Positions 7,664 to 16,265 of a stretch of DNA of 64,000 nucleotides are shown piece by piece (positions within the stretch are counted from its first letter, which is position 1; every line of letters begins with the position of its first letter). The notes beneath the pieces were generated by a model, which ran no database searches, was not told where the DNA came from, and saw nothing but the letters and a program-made list of their open reading frames with translations. Source of the stretch: Candidatus Babeliales bacterium. Its GTDB lineage: Bacteria; Babelota; Babeliae; Babelales; Vermiphilaceae. The position numbers and the translations under genes are program-made. The stretch is taken from the NCBI GenBank assembly GCA_020050795.1, contig JAGVKD010000021.1, forward strand, positions 1 to 64,000, read 5' to 3'.

Positions 7664-8445
7664 GAAAGAGGTTTTAGGTAGGTATTCAGGCGGTTATTCC
7701 AGCCTAAAATGAACGGCTTTTCCGGCTTATCGGCGGGTGCATATTCTGCTCTTTCAGCGAGTATTTTTTTTGCACATAGGGTGAATTCTGCAACTGGATC
7801 CTGTGCGCGGGCATCCATTGCTTGCAGAACATGACGCAATCCCCAGCCATGACCATCATATTGTTCCCGTGGATTTGTTCCCCAGCCTTTGAAGTTGCAA
7901 TAATCGATGAGGGCATACATGCCATTCTCGCTGCTAGCCAATCGGTAAAATTGTTTTTTGATGTGGGCATATTTTGATCGAGGAGCGGCGCTAAGCATGG
8001 TAGGTAGCGCTTGCTCGAGTTGTTGAATAATGAATTGAGTTTGCAGCTCTATGGTGTTTGCAAGCAGGGTGCGTAGTGCCGTTAGCCGTGTTCCTTCAAA
8101 ATCTGCCATGAAAGAATCGCGAGTTTCCCATGGGCAAGCCCGCGCGTTCTTCAGCCATTCTGGCAAATCTATATCGTGTTGGGTTAGAAATCTGAGAAGA
8201 TCTGGAAATGTTTGAGTGTAGGGCCCATTATAATTTTGAGGAAACCAAATAAAGTGGCCGATGCCAAATGAAGGAAAGGGTTCTTTTTGATTCCAGAAGG
8301 TTAGTTTTGTGGTGCTTTGGGCGCATTCATTTCGCCAAATGCTCATGCCAATAATTTTTTGCTGTTCCGTAGTCAGTGATATTTTTGATGCCGATAGAGA
8401 GATCGCCATTGAAAGAAAGAAAATTATCGGTAATGTATTGCTCAT
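7660..8445 (-). CDS. Conserved exported protein, possibly lysozyme-like
   Basis: A 261-residue protein with a signal peptide (residues 1-19). The sequence has the conserved blocks of a widespread exported family: W-R-N-E-C near residue 40, FPSFGIGHFIWFPQNY, LPEWLK..ACPW, GMYALIDYCNFKGWG, and GHGWGLRHVLQAM. The invariant Glu in WRNEC followed by SFGIGHF resembles the Glu plus G-x-G-H arrangement of lysozyme-type muramidases, which is the basis for the tentative function; I have not verified it. The gene is divergent from that at 8481, separated by 35 nt. The family call from memory is moderate; the enzymatic role is inference. Confidence 0.7.
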   Translation of the reverse strand: MSNTLPIIFFLSMAISLSASKISLTTEQQKIIGMSIWRNECAQSTTKLTFWNQKEPFPSFGIGHFIWFPQNYNGPYTQTFPDLLRFLTQHDIDLPEWLKNARACPWETRDSFMADFEGTRLTALRTLLANTIELQTQFIIQQLEQALPTMLSAAPRSKYAHIKKQFYRLASSENGMYALIDYCNFKGWGTNPREQYDGHGWGLRHVLQAMDARAQDPVAEFTLCAKKILAERAEYAPADKPEKPFILGWNNRLNTYLKPLS

Positions 8446-8480
8446 AGAAGTGTCTCCCTTTATTTTTTAAGGAGTTTAGC

Positions 8481-8984
8481 ATGAAGAAATTATGTCTGTT
8501 AATGATTGTATTATGTCCCCTTGCGATTCACGGCATGGACGAGAAAAAACAAATTGTTGATCTTGTGCAATTTGAGAAAGAGCCGGTGTGGCGCATGGCG
8601 TTTGGCGAAATGAAGGAAACAGCGCACCAGGCTGAATTGCAAAAATATGATGTTGTGCCAACGGTGATACAAAGATTTATGGAGGCGAATGCCGACAAAA
8701 TGGATTTAGACTTTGATCTCAAAACAGTGCGAAATCCTCTTGTTGCCACATTGAGTACCCTGAAAAAAGAGAGTCCGCAAGAGTATCAAAAATATGTGTG
8801 TGCGATGGTATATTGTGCGAAGGGATTGCAGTTCATTGCAAGAAACCAATTGGATGTTTGGCCAATCAATAAAGAACATTATGATATTTTCAAAAATTTT
8901 GTTATCGCGGTTCGTACGACCAGCATTGAAGTAGCCAAAGATGCGCTTGCTGCACAAAAGCGGATAGCAGAGGCATATAATTAA
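8481..8984 (+). CDS. Small exported helical protein
   Basis: A 167-residue protein with signal peptide MKKLCLLMIVLCPLAIHG and a predicted mature start MDEKKQ. AAGGAG lies 7 nt upstream of the ATG. The mature part is predicted helical. A P-x-EY segment (SPQEYQKYVCAMVYCAKG) resembles RPKEYNSVVDQLAHT of the pair at 11131-12399, so the three may be distant relatives. Its stop codon abuts the convergent gene ending at 8985. Function unknown. Confidence 0.7.
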   Translation: MKKLCLLMIVLCPLAIHGMDEKKQIVDLVQFEKEPVWRMAFGEMKETAHQAELQKYDVVPTVIQRFMEANADKMDLDFDLKTVRNPLVATLSTLKKESPQEYQKYVCAMVYCAKGLQFIARNQLDVWPINKEHYDIFKNFVIAVRTTSIEVAKDALAAQKRIAEAYN

Positions 8985-10997
8985 TTAATGCTTGCCCACT
9001 AATTCCGCAAATTCTTCAGTAGGCAGTGGTGAGGATTCAATACCCCACCATTGCTTATTTCTTTCTTCCGCGGTGAATGAAGGAATCATGCGCGAAGGTC
9101 GATTGTACCAAACAAAGTCATGATACTTCTTCACATTATCCACGATATTAAAATCTTTTGCGGACGTTAATTTTGAGAGCATCACAACCGAGGCATGCAG
9201 CAGATAGATGTGTTGTTTTTGTAGCCAGTCGTAGTGAGAAAAATAATCAGTGTTGAAGGTAGCAAAAAGGAGCGGTTCTTTTTTACTGCTCAGTCCGCGT
9301 GTGATGCCGCGATAGAACCATGAGTTGGGCAATGTTGGTGCATAGGCAGCAAAAATAGCGTTGGGTAATTTTGCTCGCATATGTTTTTTGAGCATAGCGC
9401 CAATGTCTGCCGCATCTTGCGAGAGAACTCTAAAATAATTATCAAATAGTTTTTGTGATTTTAAATAATCGATCTTTTCGTCAAGAGACCGTGCGAGCGG
9501 CGCTTTTTTATTTTTTTGCATGTAACGTTGCCAGGTGAAGTCTGAAAAATCCATGAGATCAGTGAATGAACTTGCCTGGTCTTGTGCATGATACATTTCA
9601 AAATCAAAGAACACACCATCGACCGGAACTTCTTTGAATGTTTCTAAGAACGTATCAAAAATATCGAGTGTTTCTGGTTTCCAAAAGTTATCGATATCAA
9701 ATGGTGATGGAATTTTTAAATAGGTTTTGCCAAAAAGATCCACGACCGGATGGGCAACTGGATGATTGAAAAAATTACTTGTTAAATTAAGCCCCAAAAA
9801 CACTTTTGGTAATTCCTTTTTCTGTTTACGTGAGTAGGTAATAAACGCTGCAAATAATTTCTTAATATGGGCAATATATGATTCTCGTTCATCTTTTTTT
9901 CGCCCATGATCACTCAAATACCAATCTGGGAGCAGCTCAAACCAAAGCAGATTGAAGTGTGCATCATAGAGCATTTTTATGCCGCGATCTGAATCACCGA
10001 AATCATAGGGATCGAGCCATGCGCATGTGATGCCATTTCTTGTCCAATCATATCGTTTATCAAGATGCATGGCGCTACGTGCGTGCTCTTTTTTGTGTCT
10101 CATATATGCGAGGATTAATTCCTTAGGTAATGCGGGACGATTGCTCCCTTCAATATTTTTGAGCGAGTGGGCGTGTGCCGCTTGAAAAAATTCCAATAAT
10201 GTTTGCTGCGCGGCGGCAAGAAGTTCTTGGCGAATTGCAAGGTCATAAGGATTTTTAATAAAATTTTCGTCCAGTTCAGCGAATGATAAAAGAGATAATT
10301 TGCTTAGCAGAATAATAGTATTGCTTTCCTGATTGTGAAGCATCACGCCGAGTGGCAATGTTGCTTGTGCGCGAAACGAAATTTTTTCTGTGTTAATTGG
10401 TGTGTGCTGCGCAAGCACATCTTTTTCCTGTTGTGCGCGAGCCATTGTGGCAACGAGTTCATTTGTTTTGGGTATGGCGGCTGTATTTGGTTTTGGATTG
10501 AGGAGGGTCGTGCCAAAAAGATCAGCATGCTGCACGTCAGATTGCAAAAAATGGGCAACAAATGGATTGGCAATTGCCTCTAGAACTTTGTTACCAGCAA
10601 CAAGATTCATTGAAGAGAGAATAGTCATCACGCGTTGGTGCATCGCATTGGAATAACGCGGGCGCGCGGGCAGAATGAAGCCAATTGATTTGTTTGGTTG
10701 CTGTGCAAAGGAGCGCAGTGCATCAAAACATGTTTGCGAGATTGGATGATTTGGGTTTGCCAGAATGTCATGGCTACACAAAAAGAACGCAGCATCGTAG
10801 TTATTAAAGTTTGGCTCTTCGAGAATGTCATAAATATTTTTATAGTGGGTCTTGAAGCCAACTGATTGGCACAAAAGTTCCAGGTTTCGAAACTGATGAC
10901 GATCTTTTCCATTTGTATCGACAATGATGAGTGACAATCCGTGCAGTTCCGCGCAAATAGATAGTCCGATTCCCAGAATGATAGTTAATTTTTTCAT
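8985..10997 (-). CDS. Large exported protein, possible two-domain glycoside hydrolase
   Basis: A 670-residue protein with a signal peptide (residues 1-18). An N-terminal Rossmann-like region (LIIVDTNGKDRHQFRNLELL, YDAAFFLCSHD) recalls ThuA/glutaminase-like folds. The C-terminal half has the look of a TIM-barrel glycosidase: HFNLLWFELLPDWYLSDHG, KVFLGLNL and VDGVFFDFEMYH, the last with acidic residues at the end of a presumed beta strand. No exact family is recognised. The ATG at 10997 is preferred because AAGGGG lies upstream and a signal peptide follows; the frame extends 25 codons further without one. Likely an extracytoplasmic carbohydrate-active or surface protein. Confidence 0.65.
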   Translation of the reverse strand: MKKLTIILGIGLSICAELHGLSLIIVDTNGKDRHQFRNLELLCQSVGFKTHYKNIYDILEEPNFNNYDAAFFLCSHDILANPNHPISQTCFDALRSFAQQPNKSIGFILPARPRYSNAMHQRVMTILSSMNLVAGNKVLEAIANPFVAHFLQSDVQHADLFGTTLLNPKPNTAAIPKTNELVATMARAQQEKDVLAQHTPINTEKISFRAQATLPLGVMLHNQESNTIILLSKLSLLSFAELDENFIKNPYDLAIRQELLAAAQQTLLEFFQAAHAHSLKNIEGSNRPALPKELILAYMRHKKEHARSAMHLDKRYDWTRNGITCAWLDPYDFGDSDRGIKMLYDAHFNLLWFELLPDWYLSDHGRKKDERESYIAHIKKLFAAFITYSRKQKKELPKVFLGLNLTSNFFNHPVAHPVVDLFGKTYLKIPSPFDIDNFWKPETLDIFDTFLETFKEVPVDGVFFDFEMYHAQDQASSFTDLMDFSDFTWQRYMQKNKKAPLARSLDEKIDYLKSQKLFDNYFRVLSQDAADIGAMLKKHMRAKLPNAIFAAYAPTLPNSWFYRGITRGLSSKKEPLLFATFNTDYFSHYDWLQKQHIYLLHASVVMLSKLTSAKDFNIVDNVKKYHDFVWYNRPSRMIPSFTAEERNKQWWGIESSPLPTEEFAELVGKH

Positions 10998-11130
10998 AAC
11001 CCAACCCCTTTCATAATTACAAACTAGCAATTTTACTAGAGGGGTTGCAATAAAAACATTGAAATAAGCCACTTTAATATGTAAAGCTGTTCAGCAGCAT
11101 CTCAACTCTTTTTTCTCAAGGAGATAGGTG

Positions 11131-11637
11131 ATGAAAAAATTTATGCTCATTCCAATTCTTTTTGTTAATCTTTCGTATGGTATGGATAATGGCCTTCTAT
11201 TTGAGAAGTTCAAAACAAAGTGTAAAAAGATGTCCGTCTTTAATGGTGTAGATGTGCGTGCAGAAAACATTGATGCCAATCCAGCAGAAGTATGTGCGGC
11301 TATTCAAAGCCTTTCTGACTTGGCGAAACATTTGCCTCGTGAGATTTATGAAAAGCCACTCAAGCAGCTTGTTGAAAAGCAACGGATAGAACAGCCAGAA
11401 GAATATCAAAAAGTGGTTAGTCAATTAGCCCACATAGCCATGTATCGCTACAAAGGGGACCAAGCTCTGATCCGCTCTCTTATCTTTGAAGCGGTGCGAA
11501 TACGCACGCATTACCATGAGACTCGTGGTGCGGGGCTTGCAAGAGAAGAGAAGTCATCGAACAATACAAGGAACGTTGGGATTGTATTTGCTCTTGGGTG
11601 TGCACTCGGATTTCTAGGCCGTTCTGTTTTTGGTTAA
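11131..11637 (+). CDS. Exported protein of a tandem pair, with C-terminal membrane anchor
   Basis: A 168-residue protein with signal peptide (KFMLIPILFVNLSYG) and mature start MDNG. AAGGAGA precedes the ATG at 11131; an in-frame GTG three bases earlier is less likely. It shares with the next gene the blocks NPAEVCAAIQSL, P-x-E-x-YxK-PLK-LVEKQ and P-x-EYxxVV-QLAH. It ends in a glycine-rich hydrophobic segment (VGIVFALGCALGFLG) that would anchor the C-terminus in a membrane, which the paralog lacks. Function unknown. Confidence 0.72.
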   Translation: MKKFMLIPILFVNLSYGMDNGLLFEKFKTKCKKMSVFNGVDVRAENIDANPAEVCAAIQSLSDLAKHLPREIYEKPLKQLVEKQRIEQPEEYQKVVSQLAHIAMYRYKGDQALIRSLIFEAVRIRTHYHETRGAGLAREEKSSNNTRNVGIVFALGCALGFLGRSVFG

Positions 11638-11661
11638 TGGATCGAGAAAAATGGGCAGGTG

Positions 11662-12399
11662 ATGAAAAAGGGCATTTTACTTTTGATCTTCTTTTTTAAA
11701 CTTTCCGATGGGATGAATTATAACCAAGAAGATCTCTTTAAGACCTTTGTCGCAAAATGTAAGGACAGGAAAGTTAATGGTGCCTGTGAAGTGCATGTGG
11801 ACTTGATTAAAACCAACCCGTCAGAAGTGTGCGCCGCTATCCACAGTCTTCCCGAGCTCGGGAAGGGATTGCCTCCCGAAAGTTATGCAAAGTCACTCAA
11901 GCCGCTAGTGGAAAAACAACAGCGCGAGCGACCAAAAGAATACAACAGTGTCGTTGATCAATTAGCACACACAGTTTTACGTCGCCATAGAAGTGCTCAG
12001 GATCTTGTGTGGCATCTCATTATTAACGCTGTCCAGACACAAACGCGAGAATATGAGGCGCGATGTGCTGAGCTTGAAAAAGACAATAAGCGGCTTAAAG
12101 ACGCGCAAAGTGAACAGCATAACGAAGATAATCAAGTTGCAACTGCGCAGGTGCCGCAGCCATCTATGCCCCAAGCTTTGCAGGATTTGTATGAAAAGCG
12201 CATTGAGAATTTTCAAGCGCGCCTTAAGGAAATGGGAGATCTTCATCAACAGTTTGAAGATCTAGCCAAAGAGGACAGACTGCTTGCGCAGGAAGAAATG
12301 AAACAGGCTCAAGCTCGCATTGCGGAACTCGAAAAAGACAATAACCATCTCAAGGAATATTTATTGCTTGGTAGCTGTTCAGCTTGTTTACGAAACTGA
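11662..12399 (+). CDS. Exported protein of a tandem pair, with coiled coil
   Basis: A 245-residue paralog of the preceding protein over its first 130 residues (NPSEVCAAIHSL, PLVEKQQRERPKEYNSVV). After that it diverges into a long heptad-rich region (residues about 135-240) containing two copies of AELEKDN(K/N)-LK, indicating a coiled coil, and it ends with LLLGSCSACLRN instead of the membrane anchor. The gap to the upstream gene is 24 nt. ATG at 11662 follows an in-frame GTG. A pair with a common head and different tails suggests division of roles in one complex; this is inference. Confidence 0.7.
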   Translation: MKKGILLLIFFFKLSDGMNYNQEDLFKTFVAKCKDRKVNGACEVHVDLIKTNPSEVCAAIHSLPELGKGLPPESYAKSLKPLVEKQQRERPKEYNSVVDQLAHTVLRRHRSAQDLVWHLIINAVQTQTREYEARCAELEKDNKRLKDAQSEQHNEDNQVATAQVPQPSMPQALQDLYEKRIENFQARLKEMGDLHQQFEDLAKEDRLLAQEEMKQAQARIAELEKDNNHLKEYLLLGSCSACLRN

Positions 12400-12425
12400 G
12401 TCTATTTTTTTTATTGAGCAAAAAT

Positions 12426-12471
12426 AAAAGCCCATCCGTCATTTCGCGACAGAAATGACGGACGGGCTTTT
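12426..12471. terminator. Bidirectional terminator
   Basis: Long stem (AAAAGCCC, mismatch, TCCGTCATTTC paired with GAAATGACGGA, mismatch, GGGCTTTT) between the convergent genes ending at 12399 and 12475. The core CGTCATTTC stem recurs in the terminator at 63401. Confidence 0.92.
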
Positions 12472-12474
12472 GTA

Positions 12475-12873
12475 TTAATCCTGTATTTCGCTCGATCTTA
12501 TTATAAGTGAACGACTCACTTCTCCACTTACCGATTCTGCAACTCTGCGAGAGAACGCAGCAATTTCTTCTTCAGATGGATTGAGTGAAAGTTCACCTTT
12601 GCGCATTGCTTCAACAGCCGTATCGACAATCGTGTGCACGATGCCGGCGACATTATAACCAACGTTTGCGGCATTGCGCGGATCTTTCACGAGGTTAAAA
12701 AAATTACCTATGATTTTAGCAAAACCGGCCAATATGATTTGGCCGGTTTCAGGTTTGTCTTCTTCTGGAATCACTGTTGCGGCAGGATGCCATTGAGGTT
12801 TTGCGTTTGAATTGATTTGTGCACTGAGTGCGATCGGGGAAAGAATAAGCGCTGAAAGCAGCAACTTTTTCAT
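12475..12873 (-). CDS. Small exported protein
   Basis: A 132-residue protein with signal peptide MKKLLLSALILSPIALSAQ and AAGGAG 6 nt upstream. The mature part contains a hydrophobic stretch (ILAGFAKIIGNFFNLV) and a helical acidic C-terminus (NPSEEEIAAFSRRVAESV). It lies downstream of the corC gene on the same strand, separated by a GC-rich palindrome-like island. No family recognised. Confidence 0.7.
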   Translation of the reverse strand: MKKLLLSALILSPIALSAQINSNAKPQWHPAATVIPEEDKPETGQIILAGFAKIIGNFFNLVKDPRNAANVGYNVAGIVHTIVDTAVEAMRKGELSLNPSEEEIAAFSRRVAESVSGEVSRSLIIRSSEIQD

Positions 12874-12946
12874 GCCATCTCCTTTAGATATTATGAGGGA
12901 GGTATGAGTTTTGCTGCAAGTATATACGCTGTTTTCAGATTTGTAA

Positions 12947-12996
12947 CCCGTCTACGCCTAACGGCTACGTCGGGCTAACGTCCGGCCGTCGCGACT
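12947..12996. repeat. GC-rich palindrome-like island
   Basis: Fifty bases of unusual composition (CGTCTACGCC, CGGCTACGTCGGG, ACGTCCGGCCGTCGCG) inside otherwise AT-rich intergenic DNA. The outer parts CCCG...CGGG can pair, and the motif (A/T)ACGTC is iterated. It resembles dispersed intergenic palindromes of bacteria, but this is the only copy I see in the window. Confidence 0.4.
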
Positions 12997-13000
12997 GTTA

Positions 13001-14326
13001 TTATTTTGCTTCTTGCTCTGGCGCATGTTCTTCTTCAAATACAAGAACTTGCTGCACGCGTGTTGCACTCGCTTTGTGAACTTGGAAATAATAGCCCTTA
13101 TAAAGCACACGTTCGCCTTTTCTCGGCAAGTGTTGTAGCTGCTCAGTCAAAAAGCCAGCAAGGGTTATAGAGCCTTCAGTTTCGAATGAAATTTTGAAAA
13201 AGCTGCTCAATTCTTCGATTGAGACGCTTGCATCAACGAGCCAGCCACCTTTTTGCAGCTCAGTAATTTTTGCATTTTCAGGTTCATGCTCATCGCTAAT
13301 ATCACCAACGATTTGTTCGAGCACGTCTTCAAGTGTGATCAAACCAGTGATGATGCCATATTCGTTCAGCACGATTGCCATGTGCATATGCTGTTGGCGC
13401 AATTCTTGGAGTAGCTGGTTAATTTTAACGCTTTCAGGGATAAAAATAATCGGCCGAACCAAATCTTTGAGTGGTTTTTCTTCATTATTCGAAAGAAGTA
13501 AGAAAATATCTTTCAAATGGACCATGCCGATAACGTTGTCCATTTTTTTGTCATACACCGGTAGTCGTGTGAAATTATAACGAGAAAAAACACGAAGTGT
13601 ATTTTGCAGTGAAGTATTGAGATCCACCGAAATGATTTCAGTCGCCGGTACCATAATTTCTTTAACAGGTGTTAGTCCAAGCTCAAAAATGTTTTGCAAC
13701 ATTTCAGTTTTTTGTGCTTCCAATAATCCCTTGTCATGAATGTAGTCGATCAAGAAACGAATTTCTCGTTCAGATGCAACCCATTCGCCACTGTCTTCGC
13801 CCGGTTCGCCAGCACCGAAAAGTGATACGACACGATCAGAAAATGCCATCAAAACGCGACTCAAAGGATAGAGTGCAAAATAGACAGCGTTGATCAGCCA
13901 AAGCATTGAGCCAAACATGCGCTCGCCTTGTCCCTTTGCCAAACTTTTGGGCAAAATTTCCCCAAAAATGATAATGGCGATTGTTGCAAAGCCAATACCA
14001 AAAAAGAAGCCAAGACCGCTCGATAAATTGTAATGTTCACATAGCAATTCGATCACATAGGTGCCCAAAGATGCAGCAGTTACATCAGCACAGTTGCTAA
14101 CAATGAGTGATGTGATCAATACGCGATGAGGATTTTTTTCTAATGTTTGAAAAAGGTGCTTGTAGCGATCTGTGGATCGAGCAAGCTCTTTTAATTTAAA
14201 AAGCCGTAGGGCGGTAATGCTAGTTTCTAAAAACGAAAAAACGGCACGCACAAAAAGTGCTGCCACAAACAGAATAAACGGGGTGCTCAGGCGAGCAAGG
14301 AGGGAGAGGGAGGGGTCAGTATCCAT
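13001..14326 (-). CDS. CNNM/CorC-family membrane protein with CBS pair
   Basis: A 441-residue protein with the full HlyC/CorC layout: a CNNM/DUF21 membrane domain (residues about 10-195, with the signature GEILPKSLAK at 122-131), two CBS domains (about 223-280 and 287-345; VKEIMVPATEI, LNEYGIITGLITLEDVLEQIVGDI) and a C-terminal CorC_HlyC domain (about 360-435; GWLVDASVSIEEL). Members are implicated in Mg2+ or other divalent-cation export and are sometimes misnamed hemolysins. GGAAAG precedes the ATG by 5 nt. It follows rpoD by 52 nt on the same strand and probably ends the lgt-dnaG-rpoD transcript. Confidence 0.92.
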   Translation of the reverse strand: MDTDPSLSLLARLSTPFILFVAALFVRAVFSFLETSITALRLFKLKELARSTDRYKHLFQTLEKNPHRVLITSLIVSNCADVTAASLGTYVIELLCEHYNLSSGLGFFFGIGFATIAIIIFGEILPKSLAKGQGERMFGSMLWLINAVYFALYPLSRVLMAFSDRVVSLFGAGEPGEDSGEWVASEREIRFLIDYIHDKGLLEAQKTEMLQNIFELGLTPVKEIMVPATEIISVDLNTSLQNTLRVFSRYNFTRLPVYDKKMDNVIGMVHLKDIFLLLSNNEEKPLKDLVRPIIFIPESVKINQLLQELRQQHMHMAIVLNEYGIITGLITLEDVLEQIVGDISDEHEPENAKITELQKGGWLVDASVSIEELSSFFKISFETEGSITLAGFLTEQLQHLPRKGERVLYKGYYFQVHKASATRVQQVLVFEEEHAPEQEAK

Positions 14327-14378
14327 ATTCTTTCCATTTTACCTTATAAAAAAATGCTTCATTACTATGTTTCGACTA

Positions 14379-16238
14379 TTATTCTTCATCATCCCCGTCA
14401 TCAAATGGTTCTTCACCATCCTCAAGTTCTTGATCAAAGAAGGTGAGCAATTTCTTGCTGCGTGATGGATGACGTAGTTTGCGGAGCGCCTTCACCTCAA
14501 TTTGGCGAATACGTTCACGCGTTACTGAGAAATCTTTACCAACTTCTTCGAGTGTATGCTCAGATGCAACATCAATCCCGAAACGCATTTTGAGTACTTT
14601 TTCTTCACGAGGAGTGAGTGTTTTGAGCACTTCGCGTACACGCTCTTTCAAGTCTGTGTTTGCGACCGTTTCTGAAGGAGAGAATTCATTTTCGTTTTCA
14701 ATGAAATCCTTGATGAATGCATCTTCAGAATCACCAACCGGAGTTTCGAGTGAGATTGGCTCTTTAGAAATCTTGATGATGTTTTTGATTTTCTTCTCAT
14801 CAAGATTTAACTCTTTTGCCAATTCAGCATATGTCGGTTCGCGGCCATTTTCTTGCACAAAGGTACGCTTGATTTTGTTGATTTTATTAAGCGTTTCAAC
14901 CATATGCACTGGAACACGAATCGTACGTGATTGATCTGCTATAGCACGGGTGATCGCTTGGCGAATCCACCATGTTGCATAGGTAGAAAATTTGTAGCCA
15001 CGTTCAAATTCAAATTTCTCAACCGCCTTCATCAGACCAATATTACCTTCTTGAATCAAATCAAGGAAATGCAAACCACGGTTCACATATTTTTTGGCAA
15101 TATTAACGACCAAACGCAAGTTGGCTTTCGCAAGATCATCTTTCGCGCGCTTATCTTCAACTTGAGCTGTGACAAATTTTTGATAGAGCTCAAGGGTTTT
15201 TTTGCGCGGCAAGCCAAGTTCTTGCTCAAGTTTTTTTATCGTTTTGTTGGCAACACGAATAGTGTTATCAACTTCTTCAATCGCGCGTTGTTGCTCTTCA
15301 GTTGGTTTACGAGATTTTTTCAAGACCGCAAGTTGTTCGTTAGCAGCAACGATCATTGATTCTCGTTCTGCAATCTTTTGAATTTGCTTTTCAACTCGTT
15401 TACCGAACTTACGAATAAGCTTGTTGGCAAGTCTGATTGCTTTGATTTCTTTAACAACTTCTTCTTTGTTATCCGCGACTTTTTGCAGCATTTCCTGTTT
15501 TTTTGCTACATTATCCAACTTGCCACGATAACTTTGATAAATCTTTTCTTCGTTATTGATCAAGTCAGAAACATCGCCAAGGGATTTCAAAAGACGTTTC
15601 TTCTCTTTTTCCAATTCAGGCAAATTATCTTCGCCAAATTCAGAGAACTGAATAATGTCTTTGAGGGCAACCACATCTTTGCGGACGCGATCTCCCAGGA
15701 TCACTAATTCTTTGTGAATCATTGGAAAGCGTGCGACTGAATCAATAGATATTGCCTTACTTTCAGCAATTTTATTTGCGATAGTTGATTCAGTTTTTTT
15801 GTTCAGTAGGGGAATCTTACCGATATCACGCAAGTATGATTTAACGCTGTCCGTTGTTTGCGGAGACGAAGAGACCGTTTCTTCATCGTCAGCACGCTCT
15901 TCTTCTTCATCTTCATCTTCAAAGACATCAGCGCCAATTTTGTCGAGCTTCGAGCGAATATCTGCTACACGTGAAGTAGTTTCTTCCGTTTCATCGGCCT
16001 CAACACTCGTTGCAGCTTCAAGTTCTTCTTGGGTGACAAGATCAACATTCTCTTTATCAAGACGACGGAGTAATTTCTCAGTGTCTTGCTCATTCAATTC
16101 ATTCTTGTCGCCGAACTCGATGACCTCTTCGTAAGTTAGAAGGCCTCTTTTTTTGCCTTTATCGACTAACTCATTTACGAGTTCATCATGAACATCGAAC
16201 TCTGCATTTTTCTTTTTCGCGATGATCTTTTTGGCCAT
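14379..16238 (-). CDS. rpoD: Primary sigma factor RpoD (sigma-70)
   Basis: A 619-residue primary sigma factor. It has a region 1.1-like head ([10 protein letters not shown], with [12 protein letters not shown]), an acidic linker, region 1.2 ([15 protein letters not shown]), a helical non-conserved insertion of about 200 residues, region 2 from residue 370 ([50 protein letters not shown]), region 3, and region 4 from residue 541 ([36 protein letters not shown]). The promoter-reading residues of 2.4 and 4.2 look intact, so standard -10/-35 promoters are expected. It follows dnaG by 27 nt, the classic macromolecular-synthesis pairing, and has AAAGGG upstream. Confidence 0.98.
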   Translation of the reverse strand: MAKKIIAKKKNAEFDVHDELVNELVDKGKKRGLLTYEEVIEFGDKNELNEQDTEKLLRRLDKENVDLVTQEELEAATSVEADETEETTSRVADIRSKLDKIGADVFEDEDEEEERADDEETVSSSPQTTDSVKSYLRDIGKIPLLNKKTESTIANKIAESKAISIDSVARFPMIHKELVILGDRVRKDVVALKDIIQFSEFGEDNLPELEKEKKRLLKSLGDVSDLINNEEKIYQSYRGKLDNVAKKQEMLQKVADNKEEVVKEIKAIRLANKLIRKFGKRVEKQIQKIAERESMIVAANEQLAVLKKSRKPTEEQQRAIEEVDNTIRVANKTIKKLEQELGLPRKKTLELYQKFVTAQVEDKRAKDDLAKANLRLVVNIAKKYVNRGLHFLDLIQEGNIGLMKAVEKFEFERGYKFSTYATWWIRQAITRAIADQSRTIRVPVHMVETLNKINKIKRTFVQENGREPTYAELAKELNLDEKKIKNIIKISKEPISLETPVGDSEDAFIKDFIENENEFSPSETVANTDLKERVREVLKTLTPREEKVLKMRFGIDVASEHTLEEVGKDFSVTRERIRQIEVKALRKLRHPSRSKKLLTFFDQELEDGEEPFDDGDDEE

Positions 16239-16265
16239 TAGTATTAAACACCCTTTATCGACTAA

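Noticed and set aside
13001-14326. Hemolysin assignment for the CNNM/CorC protein
   Set aside because: The membrane-CNNM, CBS pair and CorC_HlyC domain order indicates a cation-transport-related protein; the hemolysin name is historical.
14479-16134. Several long Ser- or Phe-rich open frames on the plus strand
   Set aside because: They are antisense to rpoD and their composition is that expected from the complement of a conserved gene.
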